From assembly GCA_038030265.1 (NCBI GenBank), contig CM075938.1:8905009-8969008 (forward strand): a stretch of 64,000 bases of DNA, given 5' to 3'. The translations under genes were made by a program, and so were the position numbers. The notes under the pieces are model-generated. The model was not told the origin of the DNA. It was given only the letters and a program-made list of their open reading frames with translations, and did no database searches. Origin of the DNA: Corythucha ciliata. Lineage: Eukaryota; Arthropoda; Insecta; Hemiptera; Tingidae. Shown piece after piece: positions 32,129-42,662 of this stretch (positions are counted from its first letter, which is position 1; each line of letters begins with the position of its first letter).

Positions 32129-32201
32129 GTCACCGTGGCGCAATTGACAGCGTGCTGGACTAGTAATCCAGAGGTTGCGGGTTCGAATCCCACCGGAGAG
32201 C
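32129..32201 (+). tRNA. tRNA-like, Thr(AGT) anticodon on an Ile-type body
   Basis: Almost identical body to the minus-strand copy, but the anticodon loop reads ctagtaa (AGT). The B box is ggttcgaatcc and a run of T follows at 32204. The same two acceptor mismatches occur. An Ile-type body with a Thr anticodon points to a decayed or retroposed copy rather than a working tRNA gene. Confidence 0.5.
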
Positions 32202-32295
32202 CCTTTTTTTTTCTCGAAACTCGAATCGTGTCGGGCTATGACCTTCCATCGTCACGTCGTCCGGAAGATATCACTTTCATTTAGTTTAATTATAG

Positions 32296-34260
32296 AATGT
32301 TTTCGCAGCTTTACTTTAAGGGAGTGAGGTGCGCTGGTGGAGAAGGCTGGTGAAAAATTATGTTCGTTAACAAACCAAGGAGACAGCGTCAAAGAGCATA
32401 ATGAATGTAATTTATTTCAAGCAGGGTGCGTGGTATACAACGCTGGATTCGTTAGATGTAAAATTAAAACGTTCTTCACCTTCTCCACCCTTATCACGAT
32501 AGTTAATTATTTCGTAAAATTAAGGCGGTTAAAACACGTGGTTATCCCTTGTTTACCAGTCGACTATAAAATATTCCTCCGGTATTAAGAGCTGCTTCTC
32601 AGAACGAGTCATTTTTGGGGCCTTACCTCGAAAATTTAATAATCTATCCTTGGAATGAGTTTAATCTTGCTTTGAACTGAATTGAAGCGAAGCATTGGAT
32701 GAAACGTTGATCGTATACTATAGGTGAGGGGGGGAGAGCTTTAATTTGGCCGAAGTGCCCCCTTGAACTTCAGTGTTGGAAATGGCAACAAAAATTCGAG
32801 GATGAGGCATATTGGGCTGTAATCAACTTAAAATACATAACGAGATTATGTGTCGTTGAAACCAAACGAAGACGGGGTAAAGGGGAATGAACCTTTGTCT
32901 GCGGCAATCTTGAGAATCACGGAGGAAATCCAATTCATTTCCCGATTGAATCGAGATATTCAAATGTTTTTCTCCCCCCAAGTATTGACCTTGCCTTTCA
33001 GGTTGCGTTTGTTTCAATTCATAAATAATTGTACAGTGTTCCATCCAATCACTAACGAAGACCATTCACGTTGTCTTTAAAGGTTTTAAAAATGTTGACA
33101 AAATAAAATGTTTAAATTTTGATTTTACGATAAGGAAATTCGTTAATTGAGTTCTGTTATCGACAATAAGCGTGTTGTTAAACATATAACGTTTGCATGA
33201 ATTAATAACATTAACTTTGAAGCGAAATTCAAATGCATTTGTACTTACGTGAATAGCTAAAGTGTTCAAAATTTACTAAAATCGTTCATTAATGTTCAAA
33301 AACGTCATCATTCCCGCCTTCCCAACGCCAGTTTCGCGAATGCGTGAATCGAATTTGAATATAGTATAAATTTCAAGAATGTAAAAAAAAAAAAACCGTA
33401 CTATTGTTGTTGTTGTGTTTTTTGTAAATATTTTGTTCACTATGGAGGCTGACACCGCCTCTTTTTATTATTCCCCTTGCGACCGGCACCCGCCGACTGT
33501 GTCCCGTCCCGAGAAACCAAAGCTTTAGAGGTTGTTAGGGGGTTGAAGGGTTGATGCTTCGTCGTCTTCAATACAAAAAGAGGGTGGTTTTGTGTCTCGG
33601 AACGTGGGCGGGTGGCTGGGTGGACTGGGGGTTGTATTGATTACCCAAAAGCGCGGTAAAATTTGTCGGATTGTTGAGAGGGCGTCATGCTGGGAGTTAA
33701 AATACGACAAAACTCGCTCGCAGTGTACAAAAAAAAAAAAAAAAAAATGATGGGAACCGGATTTCTTAAAATTGTTATTAGACGAGAGCCTCTCAAGCTG
33801 ATTTGGGGACGCTGAAAATGCGGTACTTGCACAGGCATTTACACAGGCACAGCAATTTGATTACGGTAAAGAAAAGCTGTTTACAAGTTGTTGACCCATT
33901 AAATCTAACTGAGAAACACTTCCTTCGAGTTTTCCGGTTAAAAGGAACAGTGGCCCATCGCGAGCTACCTATCAGATCACGAATAAACTATGGATCAGCT
34001 TCAAAACTCGACTCGTAATCCGATAGTCAGCACACGTACTAGCGATATTTCCCGGAATTGGTTTTTAGAGTCAGAGAGGTGTTTGAGCTAATGAGACCCT
34101 CGAAATTTTGTTTTTGAAAGATCCTACTCACTAACTGTTATGAAGTGGATTGTTTAATGGGAGGGGGGAACTATATTTATCAATGATTAGGAATAATTAG
34201 CGAAAGGCAAAATTAAGATAGGACTCGCCGCAGTTATTTTACCAGAAGGTCGCGTTCCGG
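32296..34260. other. No gene recognised
   Basis: Several short open frames (for example 32850-33080 on plus and 33525-33710 on minus) have no identifiable motif. A15-18 runs occur near 33386 and 33729. If host exons exist here they cannot be told from chance. Confidence 0.5.
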
Positions 34261-34329
34261 CCGGCCTAATTGACAAAGAGTATGAGACGAAAAGGGGAAA
34301 CTTCGATTACCCCACCTTGCTGGCTTGAG

Positions 34330-34683
34330 GGGGTGCGAGTTTTGGGGGGAGCTGGAATTGAATCCGATATGAAGAAACTTAAAAGAAACTTGCCGGACCA
34401 ATACTTCCACATTCTCAAGTCTTACCGCTCAGAAAGACACTTCAGGGTGGAGCACGAAGGCGCGTATTCATCATTTAAGAGGATAAATGCTGGTGGTCCC
34501 CAAGGAAGTGTACTTGGGCCGCTCCTGTATCTCCTCTATACTAATGACGTTCCTAGCAGTGGGGACACAGCAATTGCAGCATTTTCAGACGTTTCACTTG
34601 GTCGCCACATGAGCGCTGGTGTATTTATGAAAGATGTCAATAGGGAACTTGCACATTATTTTTCAAAATTTGGATTTTCTTGA
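34330..34683 (+). pseudogene. LINE reverse transcriptase fragment
   Basis: About 115 codons with LPDQYFHILKSYRSERHF followed by AGGPQGSVLGPLLYLLYTND, the palm/finger block of jockey-type LINE RT. The catalytic FADD box that should follow is reduced to AFSDVS, so the active site is lost. It is cut by the LTR of the next element at 34739. Confidence 0.8.
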
Positions 34684-34738
34684 AGAGGGTTCTTCTACAA
34701 GACCATTGCTCGCATAAAATATTAAAATCAATCTGTAG

Positions 34739-34909
34739 TGTAATGTTGTAAAGTAGCGGACTGCGAAGAAGAAGAAAGGAGCAGGTGGTTGCCTGTGTGA
34801 GAGCTGAGACAGATTGGAGAGCTTGATGAGTTGAGAGTTATTAAACAAAGTGGTCCCCAGTTCAAGTTCTTGAAATTCCCTTGTACCGATTCCTCAGAAG
34901 GACACAACA
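34739..34909 (+). repeat. 5' LTR, 171 bp
   Basis: Begins tgtaatgttgta and ends aaggacacaaca. The boundaries are supported by the solo copy at 46603-46724, which starts and ends with the same bases. Confidence 0.82.
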
Positions 34910-34910
34910 T

Positions 34911-34929
34911 ATTTGGCGACCTTGGATCG
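34911..34929 (+). other. Primer-binding site candidate
   Basis: atttggcgaccttggatcg directly follows the LTR end by one base. The tRNA is not assigned. Confidence 0.55.
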
Positions 34930-34942
34930 GCATTTTTACAAC

Positions 34943-36088
34943 ATGGGAAGAAAGAAAATAATCTACCCGCCAAGCATGGACCGAAGACGAAGAAGAAGAC
35001 GAGCAGTCAGGGAATTCATCGGGCACGGCGCGAGAGAAGCCAATACCGTAAGAAAAGCAGGTAATAAGGAACCAGTGGCTCGTCATAATGTGATTGGTTC
35101 CGTGGAACCGTACGCAGAGGCGGTGGAACCTTTCGAAAATTATTTGGAAAGGCTGTACGCGTTTTTTGAGATCAACCGGTTATCGGATTCGGAAAAAGTG
35201 TCGACATTTATTGTACTAACCGGCCCGACTACGTATCAGAAGTTAAAAAGTTTAGTCGGTCCCTCTCAGCCTGGGCAGATGTCACTCGAGGAGAATATCG
35301 CGGCCCTGAAACATCATTACTCACCCGTCAAATGTGAGATAGCGGAGCGGTTTAAGTTCAATCGCCGAGTACAAAAACCCGGAGAGTCAATCCAAGATTT
35401 CATCGTTGCCACGACGCGTAATTTTGGTTATTTTCTTGACCAAGCCCTCAGAGATAGACTGATCGTCGGCTTGTCAGAAGAGAAAATTATTCGTCGTCTG
35501 ATAGGGGAATCAAAACTCAGTTTTGAGGAGGCCTGTAAAATCGGTTCCGACATGGCGGCCGTTCAAGAGGAGGTGAAAATTCTACGAGAGGTTCACCCCG
35601 GAACTTTGGCGTGTTTCGCTATTGGTTCGTCGAGTTCGAACGCTCAACATGGGAGAAAATGGCAGCAGAGGACAAACCGGAACCAGAGCCGGGTGCGTTC
35701 GTCGAACGTCGTGAGTCTACGCAACGAAGAGACTGACAGCACAAAATCGTCGGCTTGCCAGAGGTGTGGGCGCCAGTGGCACCATAGTGCCGCCTGCCCT
35801 GCCCTCGAGTGGGTTTTCATCACGTGCGGAAAGAAAGGACACGCGGCAAAAATGTGCCGTAGCTCTTCAGCATCAGCGGTCTACGTTTCCAGCAGTGATG
35901 ACGACGTTAAAGGTAAGAGTACGGCTTTGGTCACAACAGTTAATATCCCGTACTGTAATGCAGAAATTGACTTTGAGGTTGACACAGGGAGCAGCACTGA
36001 CCCTCATTCCCCACAATGTTTTCCGTCAGAAGTGTCCGAAAATAATAACAGTCCCTTATCCTTGTGTAAGTTCTGCGGCGAATGGTAA
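34943..36088 (+). CDS. gag: Gypsy gag with two CCHC-type knuckles
   Basis: I choose ATG 34943, because an upstream start would fall in the primer site. A basic N-terminus (RRRRRRR) precedes a capsid-like domain with EPFENYLERL and GESIQDFIVATTR, typical of Gypsy gag with the relation read from pattern only. The first knuckle CQRCGRQWHHSAAC is complete. The second reads FITCGKKGHAAKMC, in which the first Cys is Phe. The C-terminal end of this frame runs into the protease DTGSS and then goes out of frame near 35995, where the protease continues in another frame. Confidence 0.85.
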   Translation: MGRKKIIYPPSMDRRRRRRRAVREFIGHGAREANTVRKAGNKEPVARHNVIGSVEPYAEAVEPFENYLERLYAFFEINRLSDSEKVSTFIVLTGPTTYQKLKSLVGPSQPGQMSLEENIAALKHHYSPVKCEIAERFKFNRRVQKPGESIQDFIVATTRNFGYFLDQALRDRLIVGLSEEKIIRRLIGESKLSFEEACKIGSDMAAVQEEVKILREVHPGTLACFAIGSSSSNAQHGRKWQQRTNRNQSRVRSSNVVSLRNEETDSTKSSACQRCGRQWHHSAACPALEWVFITCGKKGHAAKMCRSSSASAVYVSSSDDDVKGKSTALVTTVNIPYCNAEIDFEVDTGSSTDPHSPQCFPSEVSENNNSPLSLCKFCGEW

Positions 36089-36497
36089 ACAGATATCAGT
36101 GGCTGGTAAAGCGACTTTTAAGGTCTTAAAGGTCTATGACCAATCGTTTCAAAATTTAACGGTGGTTATTACGGACTCAAAACTGGTACGACCTCTACTT
36201 GGCCGGAACTGGTTGGACGTTTTTTCACCGAAGTGGAGACAAATGCTTTCTATTTTCAATAATCCTGAGCCCGTAAGTGCCTTGTTGGTCCAAAGAAATG
36301 TCGATCTGGCTCAACTTTGGGCGCGGTTTCGTTACGAAGCGAATATTGAGTTGAAAGAGGGGGCTACCCCAGTGTTCCATAAAGAGTATAACGTGCCTTA
36401 TGCACTGAGGGATGCCGTCAAGCAGGATTTGGAGCAGTTGGTAAAGACCAAGGTGATCGAATGGGTGAATCAACGTGAGTGGGCTCGTATGGAGTAG
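35985..36497 (+). pseudogene. pol: Gypsy protease and linker, ending in an RT deletion
   Basis: After the shift the frame reads LTLIPHNVF and LLGRNWLDVF, the two halves of a retropepsin-like domain, then the connection region up to LEQLVKTKVIEWV where RT should begin. Instead RNase H follows within about 20 bp, so the whole polymerase domain is deleted. Confidence 0.8.
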
Positions 36498-36910
36498 GAG
36501 CGGTACTAAGCCATGTAATTAATGGAGAATAAGTCCCTGTGGCGTTTGCTTCGGCTTCACTTTCCCCCACGCGGAAAAACTGTAGCCAGATTGATAGAGA
36601 AGCTCTGGCGTTGGTGTTTGCGGTGACTAAGTTTCAGAAATTTCTGCTGGGTAGACCGTTCGTCTTAGTGACTGACCACGAACCTCTCAGGTATTTATTT
36701 AATCCGGACAAAAGTTTACCGCAGACCGCTTCTTCAAGACTGCTGAGATGGGTCCTAATCTTATCTGCTTATAATTACAATAAAGTACAAAAAGTAATAT
36801 AGTACTAAAAGGGACAAACTATATCCCACGCTGATGCTCTGTCCCGCTTACCTCTCCCAGAGACAGATGAAACGGTTTCGTGTCTTGTTGTCGATGTAGG
36901 CTTTGAAAAA
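36488..36910 (+). pseudogene. pol: Gypsy RNase H, one stop and shifted end
   Basis: YGVGAVLSHVING opens the domain. In-frame TAA lies at about 36530. VAFASASLSP, IDREALALVF and LVTDHEPLRYLF follow. The frame changes near 36785-36815, after which the DALSRLPLP hallmark is read in another frame, then a 16-A run at 36907. Confidence 0.82.
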
Positions 36911-36952
36911 AAAAAAAAAAAGTTTCGTATAAAGAGGTCGCGGACGCTACTA

Positions 36953-37170
36953 TGGCGGACCTAGATTTGAGCCGAGTTTTAAATTACGCCTGCAGAGACG
37001 GCTGGCCTGCATCGATTGACAAGTCTGCGGAAAACGCAGGTGTGCGTCCATTTTTTTTTAAACGTTCGGCCATCAGCATAAATAATGGTTGCCTCCTATA
37101 TGGTAACCGCGTCATTGTGCCCCTCAGTTTATGAAATAAAGTTTTTCGATTATTTCACGAAGAACACCCG
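36953..37170 (+). pseudogene. pol: Integrase N-terminal part, left of the hAT insertion
   Basis: ADLDLSRVLNYACRDGWP leads to GCLLYGNRVIVP, followed in a shifted frame by FHEEHP, the His half of the integrase zinc domain. The hAT element interrupts at 37170/37171, and the sequence right of it resumes in the same sense at 39702. Confidence 0.8.
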
Positions 37171-39701
37171 CAGGGGTGGGCAAGATACTTGAGTATTTAA
37201 AATACTTTGTATTCGAAATACAAAATGGCAAATCCACAACTCAAACGGCGAAAAATCGCCTATCAATAAAAAAAAAAGAGAATAGATAATGTGCTAATTC
37301 GCTGCAAAATTATCAGAAAACGCTATTTCACAGCTCGAATCAATAATTCGCGGCTGAAATTGAGAAAACGAAAATCTGTATAGCTTCTGAAAGAATCGAG
37401 GCTCAAACTGAGAAACAGCGCTAATCCGTAGAAAAAAATTGCTCACGCGGGCTAAAACCTAAAAAAACTACGCGGCTAGAATAGACAAAAATATTAATTA
37501 GCGGGGCCAACTTTAAGAAAAACACTAATTTTCAACTCAAACTGCGAAATAGTGCTAATTGGCTGCTAAAAAATGGCTAAACTGCAGCTGAAAATGAGGA
37601 AAACGCCAAGTCTTGGCTAAAATGGAGGAAAATCGCCAATACAAACGAAAGAATCCCTACTGCACTGCTATAATTGATTAAAAGCGCTAACCCGTGGCCA
37701 AAATTGGTTAAAGTTGTAGCGTGCCTCAATTTTAATTTTAAAAAATAACAAATATTGTGTTAAAAAAAAACAACATAAGTCAGTTTGATCGAGAGTTCGT
37801 ACTTTCCCTATTTACCATTGTCGTTACAAAAAAGATCTCTAAATTTTTCGTTGGCCGTTATTTTGTATACCGAAGATAGCGCGACCCACAAAGTCACTAA
37901 ACCTTGAAAAATTGACAAAACGCAAATGCGTAGCTTCTGTTCGAGGATAAAACTAAACAATAAACGCTAATCCATAGCAAAAATTGAAGGAAAAATGCCA
38001 ACGTCGGACTGAAGTGTAAAAAAAAACAGCTAATAATGAAAAATTAACTATAATTAGCCTGTCATAAATAAATAAAAACTCTCGTTTTCAGCTAAAATTG
38101 GGGAAAAGTGTTATTCCCGGCTAACATTTTTGAGGAAATCACGAATTAGTGGCTGAAAAATTAAGGTAATTCGCAAATTCACAGATTAGAAACGCTTCAA
38201 AGCAGCTAAAGTTGAAATAACGCGAATTTACGGCTAAAATTGAGGAAAATAGTTGCGGACAAAGTGTGTTGGAATTTCTAATTCCGCCTTCTCACGACAA
38301 CTTTGTGGCTAAAATTGAGGTAAACGGCAAATTCATGGTTATAAGTAAAAGAAAAACACTGATTCACGGATAGAACTGAGATGAAGCCCTATTCTACATA
38401 TAATTAAAATTAAAAAAAATTACTAATGCGATGCCAAAATGTAAAAGAACCCGCCAATTTGCGGCTAATATAGAGAAAATCAGTAATTAGTCTGGCTAGA
38501 ATAAAGAGAAAAGTTAATTTTCAGCCTAAACTGAAACAAAAAGTGCTAATTCACTGTGAAAAATAGAAGAATTGCCGATTTGCAGTGCGAAATGAACAAA
38601 ATTCGCCAATACACGGGCTAGAAATAGCTACTGCACTGCAAAAATTACGAAAAAGCGCTAATTTACGGCTAAAATTGAGACAAATTTAAATTTGCTTCAA
38701 AAATTGGAAATACGTTAATTCGCGGCTTCCTTGGGAGACTTTGAGGCTAAAGTTGAGAAAAAGCGCTAATTTAAGGCTATGAGTGAAAAACTCGCAAATT
38801 CGCGGCTAAAACTGAGACGAAATCGCTATTCCGCAGTGTATGGATACGGTGGACAAAAAATGCTAATTTGTGGTAAACATTTCGAGAATTTTACGGCTAA
38901 TACATTGAATAATTTTCAGCTCATACTGAGTAAACCGCTAGAAAAAATCGCTAATTTGCAGCTAAAATTGTGGAAAACGCCAACTCGAGGAAAGTTAAAG
39001 AAACATCGCTGATTCACAGGATACAAAATCTACTTTGCTGCTAAAGTTGGGGAAAAGCGCATATTTATGTGGAGGGGGGGATTACCCCGCTAATCAGTTG
39101 CTAATTTGCGGCGATAAGCGCTAATTTGCTGTTAATGTTGACAAAAAGCACTCTTTCGCGGCTAAAATTGAGAAATTCGCAGTTTAAACTTGGCGTAAGC
39201 GCTGTTTAGCGGATAGACTTTGGAAATAGCCTTGGCTAAAATTAGGAAAAGTCCTTAGAGGTTACCAATAGAGGTTTTATGTATAGTTAGAGACTTTTAG
39301 GGCCTCTTGAAGATTTCCGCCCCGGGCCCCGATATAGGTCCACCAGTGACCTAACCTCCTTTTCAGCTCACTATCCACCAGTGCTCGCCGGTTCGGTACT
39401 AAATACTTGGTGACAACTTGTCTACTTTTATTTGCGCATCGCGGCGCCGCGCTATTTCGCGCTGCTACATTTTGTCAACTTGTCTATCGAAGGACCTGAT
39501 ATTTTGAATTATTTATTTTTCGTGTTTTTCGCACTATCTGCCATCGAAATCGAATTTTTGAAAAGTATTTTAAATTGTATTTGTATTTTATTCAAAATGC
39601 AATTCAAAAAGTATTTGTATTTCAGTATTTAAAATACATTTTTGAAAGTATTTTGGGCTCTGTATTTGAAATACATTTTCAAAGTATTTTGCCCACCCCT
39701 G
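37171..39701. mobile_element. Non-autonomous hAT-type transposon, 2,531 bp, loaded with family A array
   Basis: Termini are caggggtgggcaagatactt on the left and the inverted aagtattttgcccacccctg on the right. The flanking 8-bp duplication is aacacccg (37163-37170) and aatacccg (39702-39709), seven of eight identical, as expected for hAT. The subterminal zones are rich in gtatttaaaatac-like palindromic words. No transposase is encoded; the interior from about 37270 to 39260 is family A repeat. The host integrase coding sequence is continuous across the element if one copy of the duplication is discounted. Confidence 0.9.
37270..39260 (+). repeat. Degenerate family A array inside the hAT element
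   Basis: The longest family A block: gctaattcgcggctaaaattgagaaaa units, with tcacgacaactttg and ttgggagactttg variants near 38285 and 38735 and a short G tract at about 39065. Ends with the ttagagacttttagggcctc segment also seen at 31100. Confidence 0.88.
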
Positions 39702-40092
39702 AATACCCGGGTATAGTGCGGTCAAAACTTCTAGCTCGATCCTTTGTTTGGTGGCCCAGAATCGAAGAAGATATTATCCGTCAAGTTCAGTGTTGTGTAG
39801 AATGCCAATTAGCTCAGAACAACGACGTGACGTACACAAAGTTTTTATTCCTATGTCATTACCCCTGAAGAGTTGGAAACGGCTCCATCTGGACTTCCTG
39901 CAGATTCGGCAAAACTATGTTATATTACTGGTGGACGAATATAGTAAATGGGTAGAATTGGAAGTTATCTCATCTACAGCAGCTGAACCAGTTCAAAATT
40001 TTCTGTCTTCGGTTTTTCGGCCCGCCATTTTCTTCAACGAGCTTCCAAGAATTCTTAAAATCTAAAAATATTCAGTTTGTTCACGGGGCTTT
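39702..40092 (+). pseudogene. pol: Integrase remainder, right of the hAT insertion
   Basis: Reads through FVWWPRIEEDI and the CCVECQ cysteines of the zinc domain, then LHLDFLQI (first catalytic Asp) and LLVDEYSKWVE. A frame change lies near 39850, and the region of the second Asp (NGP) has been lost. The remnant NIQFVHGA is followed by unrelated sequence. The third catalytic residue is absent. Confidence 0.82.
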
Positions 40093-40167
40093 GTTTTTGC
40101 GGACGTCGACATAAATGTTAAAGCGGCGTTGTCCGTGTAGAGGTCAAAGTGACGATCCTCTAAGTAA

Positions 40168-40308
40168 AGCTCGGTGCACACGATGCATTTTTTTGAAGCA
40201 TGATGGCCTGCCTGTTCTAAAAAACATCCGGTCACTGCTGTGGATCATGTGTTTTTTTTCACCATGCATGTAAACATGCTTCGAAAAATGCATCGTGTGC
40301 ACCGAGCT
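40168..40308. mobile_element. 141-bp hairpin MITE inside RNase H
   Basis: agctcggtgcacacgatgca at 40168 is the inverted partner of tgcatcgtgtgcaccgagct at 40289-40308. taa is present on both sides as a possible 3-bp target duplication. RNase H coding (LKFRT on one side, LEDRHFDLYTDN on the other) resumes across it within a base. Confidence 0.85.
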
Positions 40309-40309
40309 A

Positions 40310-41633
40310 AAGTTCGAAATTTCAGTATGCCGAATTGGATTGCTAAGAGTTCTTGCTCGTACACTGAATATCGCGTCTCTTGATCATTGAATTTTTTGCT
40401 TGCGTAAGCTATGGGGACGAAGGCTTGATGGTCATCTTTTTGAGTAAGGACCGCAGACATGCCTAATTTTGATGCAGCGGTAAATAGGGCGAATTTTCTA
40501 TTGAAATCTGAGAGGGACCATATGGGGGGAGTTGTCAATCTTTCGCGAATTTCTTGCCATGCCATTTCACAATTTGGGGACCAGTGGAATGGTACTTCTT
40601 TCTTTTTAAAATTATTAAGAGGGGCTGAAAGGGTGGCTAGGTCTGGAATGAAACGCGCGAAAAACTGAATGGCTCCCAGAAAACTGGAAACCTGTTTGAG
40701 GTTGGTAGGTCTGGGGATGTCTAGAAGTGCTTGTATGCGATCATTGGAAATACTAATGTGCGATACTTGGGTCTGGGCTAATTCAATTTTGGAGGGGTTG
40801 ACCGTTAAATTGGCGGATCGGAGGCGCTGGAGGACCAAATGAATATGCTTGATATGTTCCGTTTTTGTTTCGAAGTATATAAAGACTTCGTCTAAATAAT
40901 TGAATACGAATTTGTCCTTGAATTCACCCAGAACTTCATTCATCAGGGAAGAAAGGAGCTGGCCTCCTGTCGCCAAGCCGAAGGGAATGGCGGTATATGA
41001 GTAAATGCCAAATGGCGTTGAAAATGCAGTGAAGCGTTGGGAATCTGGGTGAACGGGAATTTGATGGTAAGCTTTACTGAGGTCGAGAATAGAGAAATAT
41101 CGGGCATTTTGCAAGTGGAGGAAAGCTTCGTCAATTGTTGGGAGGGGGTAATCGATAAATTGGATGTTTTTGTTTACTGCCCTGTAGTCGCAAACGAGGC
41201 GCCACTTGGGGTGATTTGCATCATCAGCTTCCTTTTTGACGAGAAAACAAGGAGACGCATAAGGGACTTGACATTTTTCTATGATGCCGTTTTGGAGGAG
41301 TTCATCAATGTGGGTCTTTAAAAATTTCAATTTATCGGGATTAACATGATAACTCTTGGCAGTTCTGGGCCACTGGGGGTTGGGCTGGAGCTCAATTTTG
41401 TAACTAATGAGGTCGGTACGTCCGAGACTGGTCGTGAGAACGTCGGGATATTGGGTAACGTAATATTGAAGGAGGTCTGGGTCGTTTGGCAAAGTTTCCG
41501 GGGTGTGAATGGAATTTAATATGCCAAATTGTGGCTTGTGGGATAGCCTACGGGTTTCCTGGAGTGAGGTTAAAAATTTGGTTTTCTTACGTTTGTTGTA
41601 TTCGAAATGGCAATAATTACGGGATAAATTCAA
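40310..41633 (-). pseudogene. pol: Gypsy reverse transcriptase and RNase H, catalytically damaged
   Basis: Minus-strand frame with the RT entry block VPYASPCFLVKKE, SILDLSKAYHQIPV (palm A), the palm C box as NYLDEV (YLDD expected, so the second Asp is Glu), and SSFLGAIQFFARFIP. RNase H begins LFTAASKLG, where the first catalytic Asp of DASK is Ala. It continues through YSVYEQELLAIQ and then past the MITE. Loss of two catalytic residues in a long open frame suggests relaxed decay. Confidence 0.9.
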
Positions 41634-41910
41634 AATGAGCCGGGCCGACCTGAGGAAGTCGGTTCCTAGAATGAGGTCAACACTTCAATTGGGGACAATT
41701 AAGAAGGTGTTTTGGAAAGTTTTTCCTGCCATATTAAAATGTAGGGAAATTTCTTTGGTTATCTGCAGAGAGGAAGAGTCTGCAAGTTGGACGTGAAAAG
41801 GTTGTTTCAATTTAGCAGGGCACAGAGAAGGAAAATTGGTGGTTAAAAGGGACGAATTAACGAAACTACTCGTCGCACCGGAGTCGAGAAGAGTGAGGCA
41901 TCGGATTTTG
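41634..41910 (-). pseudogene. pol: Gypsy protease with one in-frame stop
   Basis: Minus strand reads LTLLDSGATSSFV, the retropepsin active site in its DSG form, then LILGTDFL as the second motif. TGA at 41685-41687 (complement) interrupts between the two. It continues in frame into the RT ORF. Confidence 0.75.
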
Positions 41911-41998
41911 TTGTTGATACGAGTGAATACTTTACTTGAAGCAGAAGGGTTTAAGCGACAAAGAATGATGGAAGTGGGGGTCTCTGTGTCCTGTGGTT

Positions 41999-42337
41999 TT
42001 AGTTTTTTTTGGTTCGTATAGCGGACTTTACTACTTTGATTTTTTGGGGTCTTTCCTTATTATTTTGGCACGTTTGTGCGTTATGGGGAGAAGTCGGAGC
42101 GGTGGAACAGTGATTGGAGGGTGTAATTGATCGTGGACTGTATATTGGTATTGGATTGGGATGATTTTGAGTACTGGGGCGGGACTGTAAATATGACAGT
42201 TCCTGTCTAGGATGCGAGTACCGTTGTGACTGACGTGAACTGTAAGTCGGTGAGACAAATTTTTTCATGTTGATATTAGACCAATGGTTGTGCACTAATT
42301 GGGTTATGCAGCTTGAATTCTCATGTTTTTTTACCAA
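41999..42337 (-). pseudogene. Possible gag C-terminal remnant
   Basis: 112-codon minus frame rich in Ser, His, Pro and Asn, directly upstream of the protease. Composition and position fit a nucleocapsid tail, but no clean CCHC motif is visible. Could be chance. Confidence 0.35.
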
Positions 42338-42506
42338 AATGGGGAGATAAAATCTTACTTTACCAGTGAAATTAGGCGTTTACGACCTCAGATCCTCAGT
42401 TTTGAGTTTAATTTGACAAGTTTTAACCCCTACCCCCTACCGCAATTTCATGGCACCGTACGTAATGCCTGAACTGCCCCCCCCCCCGAACGCCCTACAT
42501 TGGCCC

Positions 42507-42662
42507 ACCGCTCGTGTGACCTTAGTCCGCCGAACGCCTGACCTGGGTCCGCCGAACGCCTGACCTTGGGTGCGCCTGACCTTGGCCGGATCTGACCTTG
42601 AGCGCGCCTGACCTTGGCCAGCTCTGACCTTGAGCGCGCCTGACCTTGGCCAGCTGTGACCA
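42507..42662 (+). repeat. Tandem repeat, ~29 bp unit
   Basis: cctgaccttggccagctctgaccttgagcg-type units, about four to five copies diverging toward the left. GC-rich compared with the surroundings. Confidence 0.8.

Larger units (their letters stand above)
31885..32295. repeat. Inverted repeat carrying two tRNA-like sequences head to head
   Basis: Both arms contain a 73-nt tRNA-like unit followed outward by a T-run and a shared tail (ccttccatc...gtccggaagat...ttcattta). This layout suits two tRNA-derived SINEs inserted in opposite orientation or one inverted duplication. The central spacer is about 100 bp. Confidence 0.75.
34739..40092 (+). mobile_element. Gypsy element with two-knuckle gag, RT deleted, split by a hAT
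   Basis: LTR, primer site, gag, protease, RNase H and integrase on the plus strand. RT is missing and the integrase is interrupted by the 37171-39701 insertion. The right end is truncated near 40092, where it meets an opposing Gypsy copy. A 122-bp relative of its LTR stands alone at 46603. Confidence 0.85.
40095..42340 (-). mobile_element. Degraded Gypsy element, minus strand
   Basis: Protease, RT and RNase H on the minus strand, truncated at the left against the end of the 34739 element and interrupted by a MITE. No integrase or LTRs. A Pro/Ser/His-rich minus frame at 41999-42337 may be its gag C-terminus. Confidence 0.8.

Noticed and set aside
31951..32201. Two functional tRNA genes
   Set aside because: Acceptor and T-stem mismatches, conflicting anticodons on one body and shared tails argue for tRNA-derived repeats, so they are given as tRNA-like only.
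35990..36000. Programmed gag/pol frameshift at the protease of the 34739 element
   Set aside because: The shift falls inside the protease active-site block rather than at a gag end, so it is more likely an indel.
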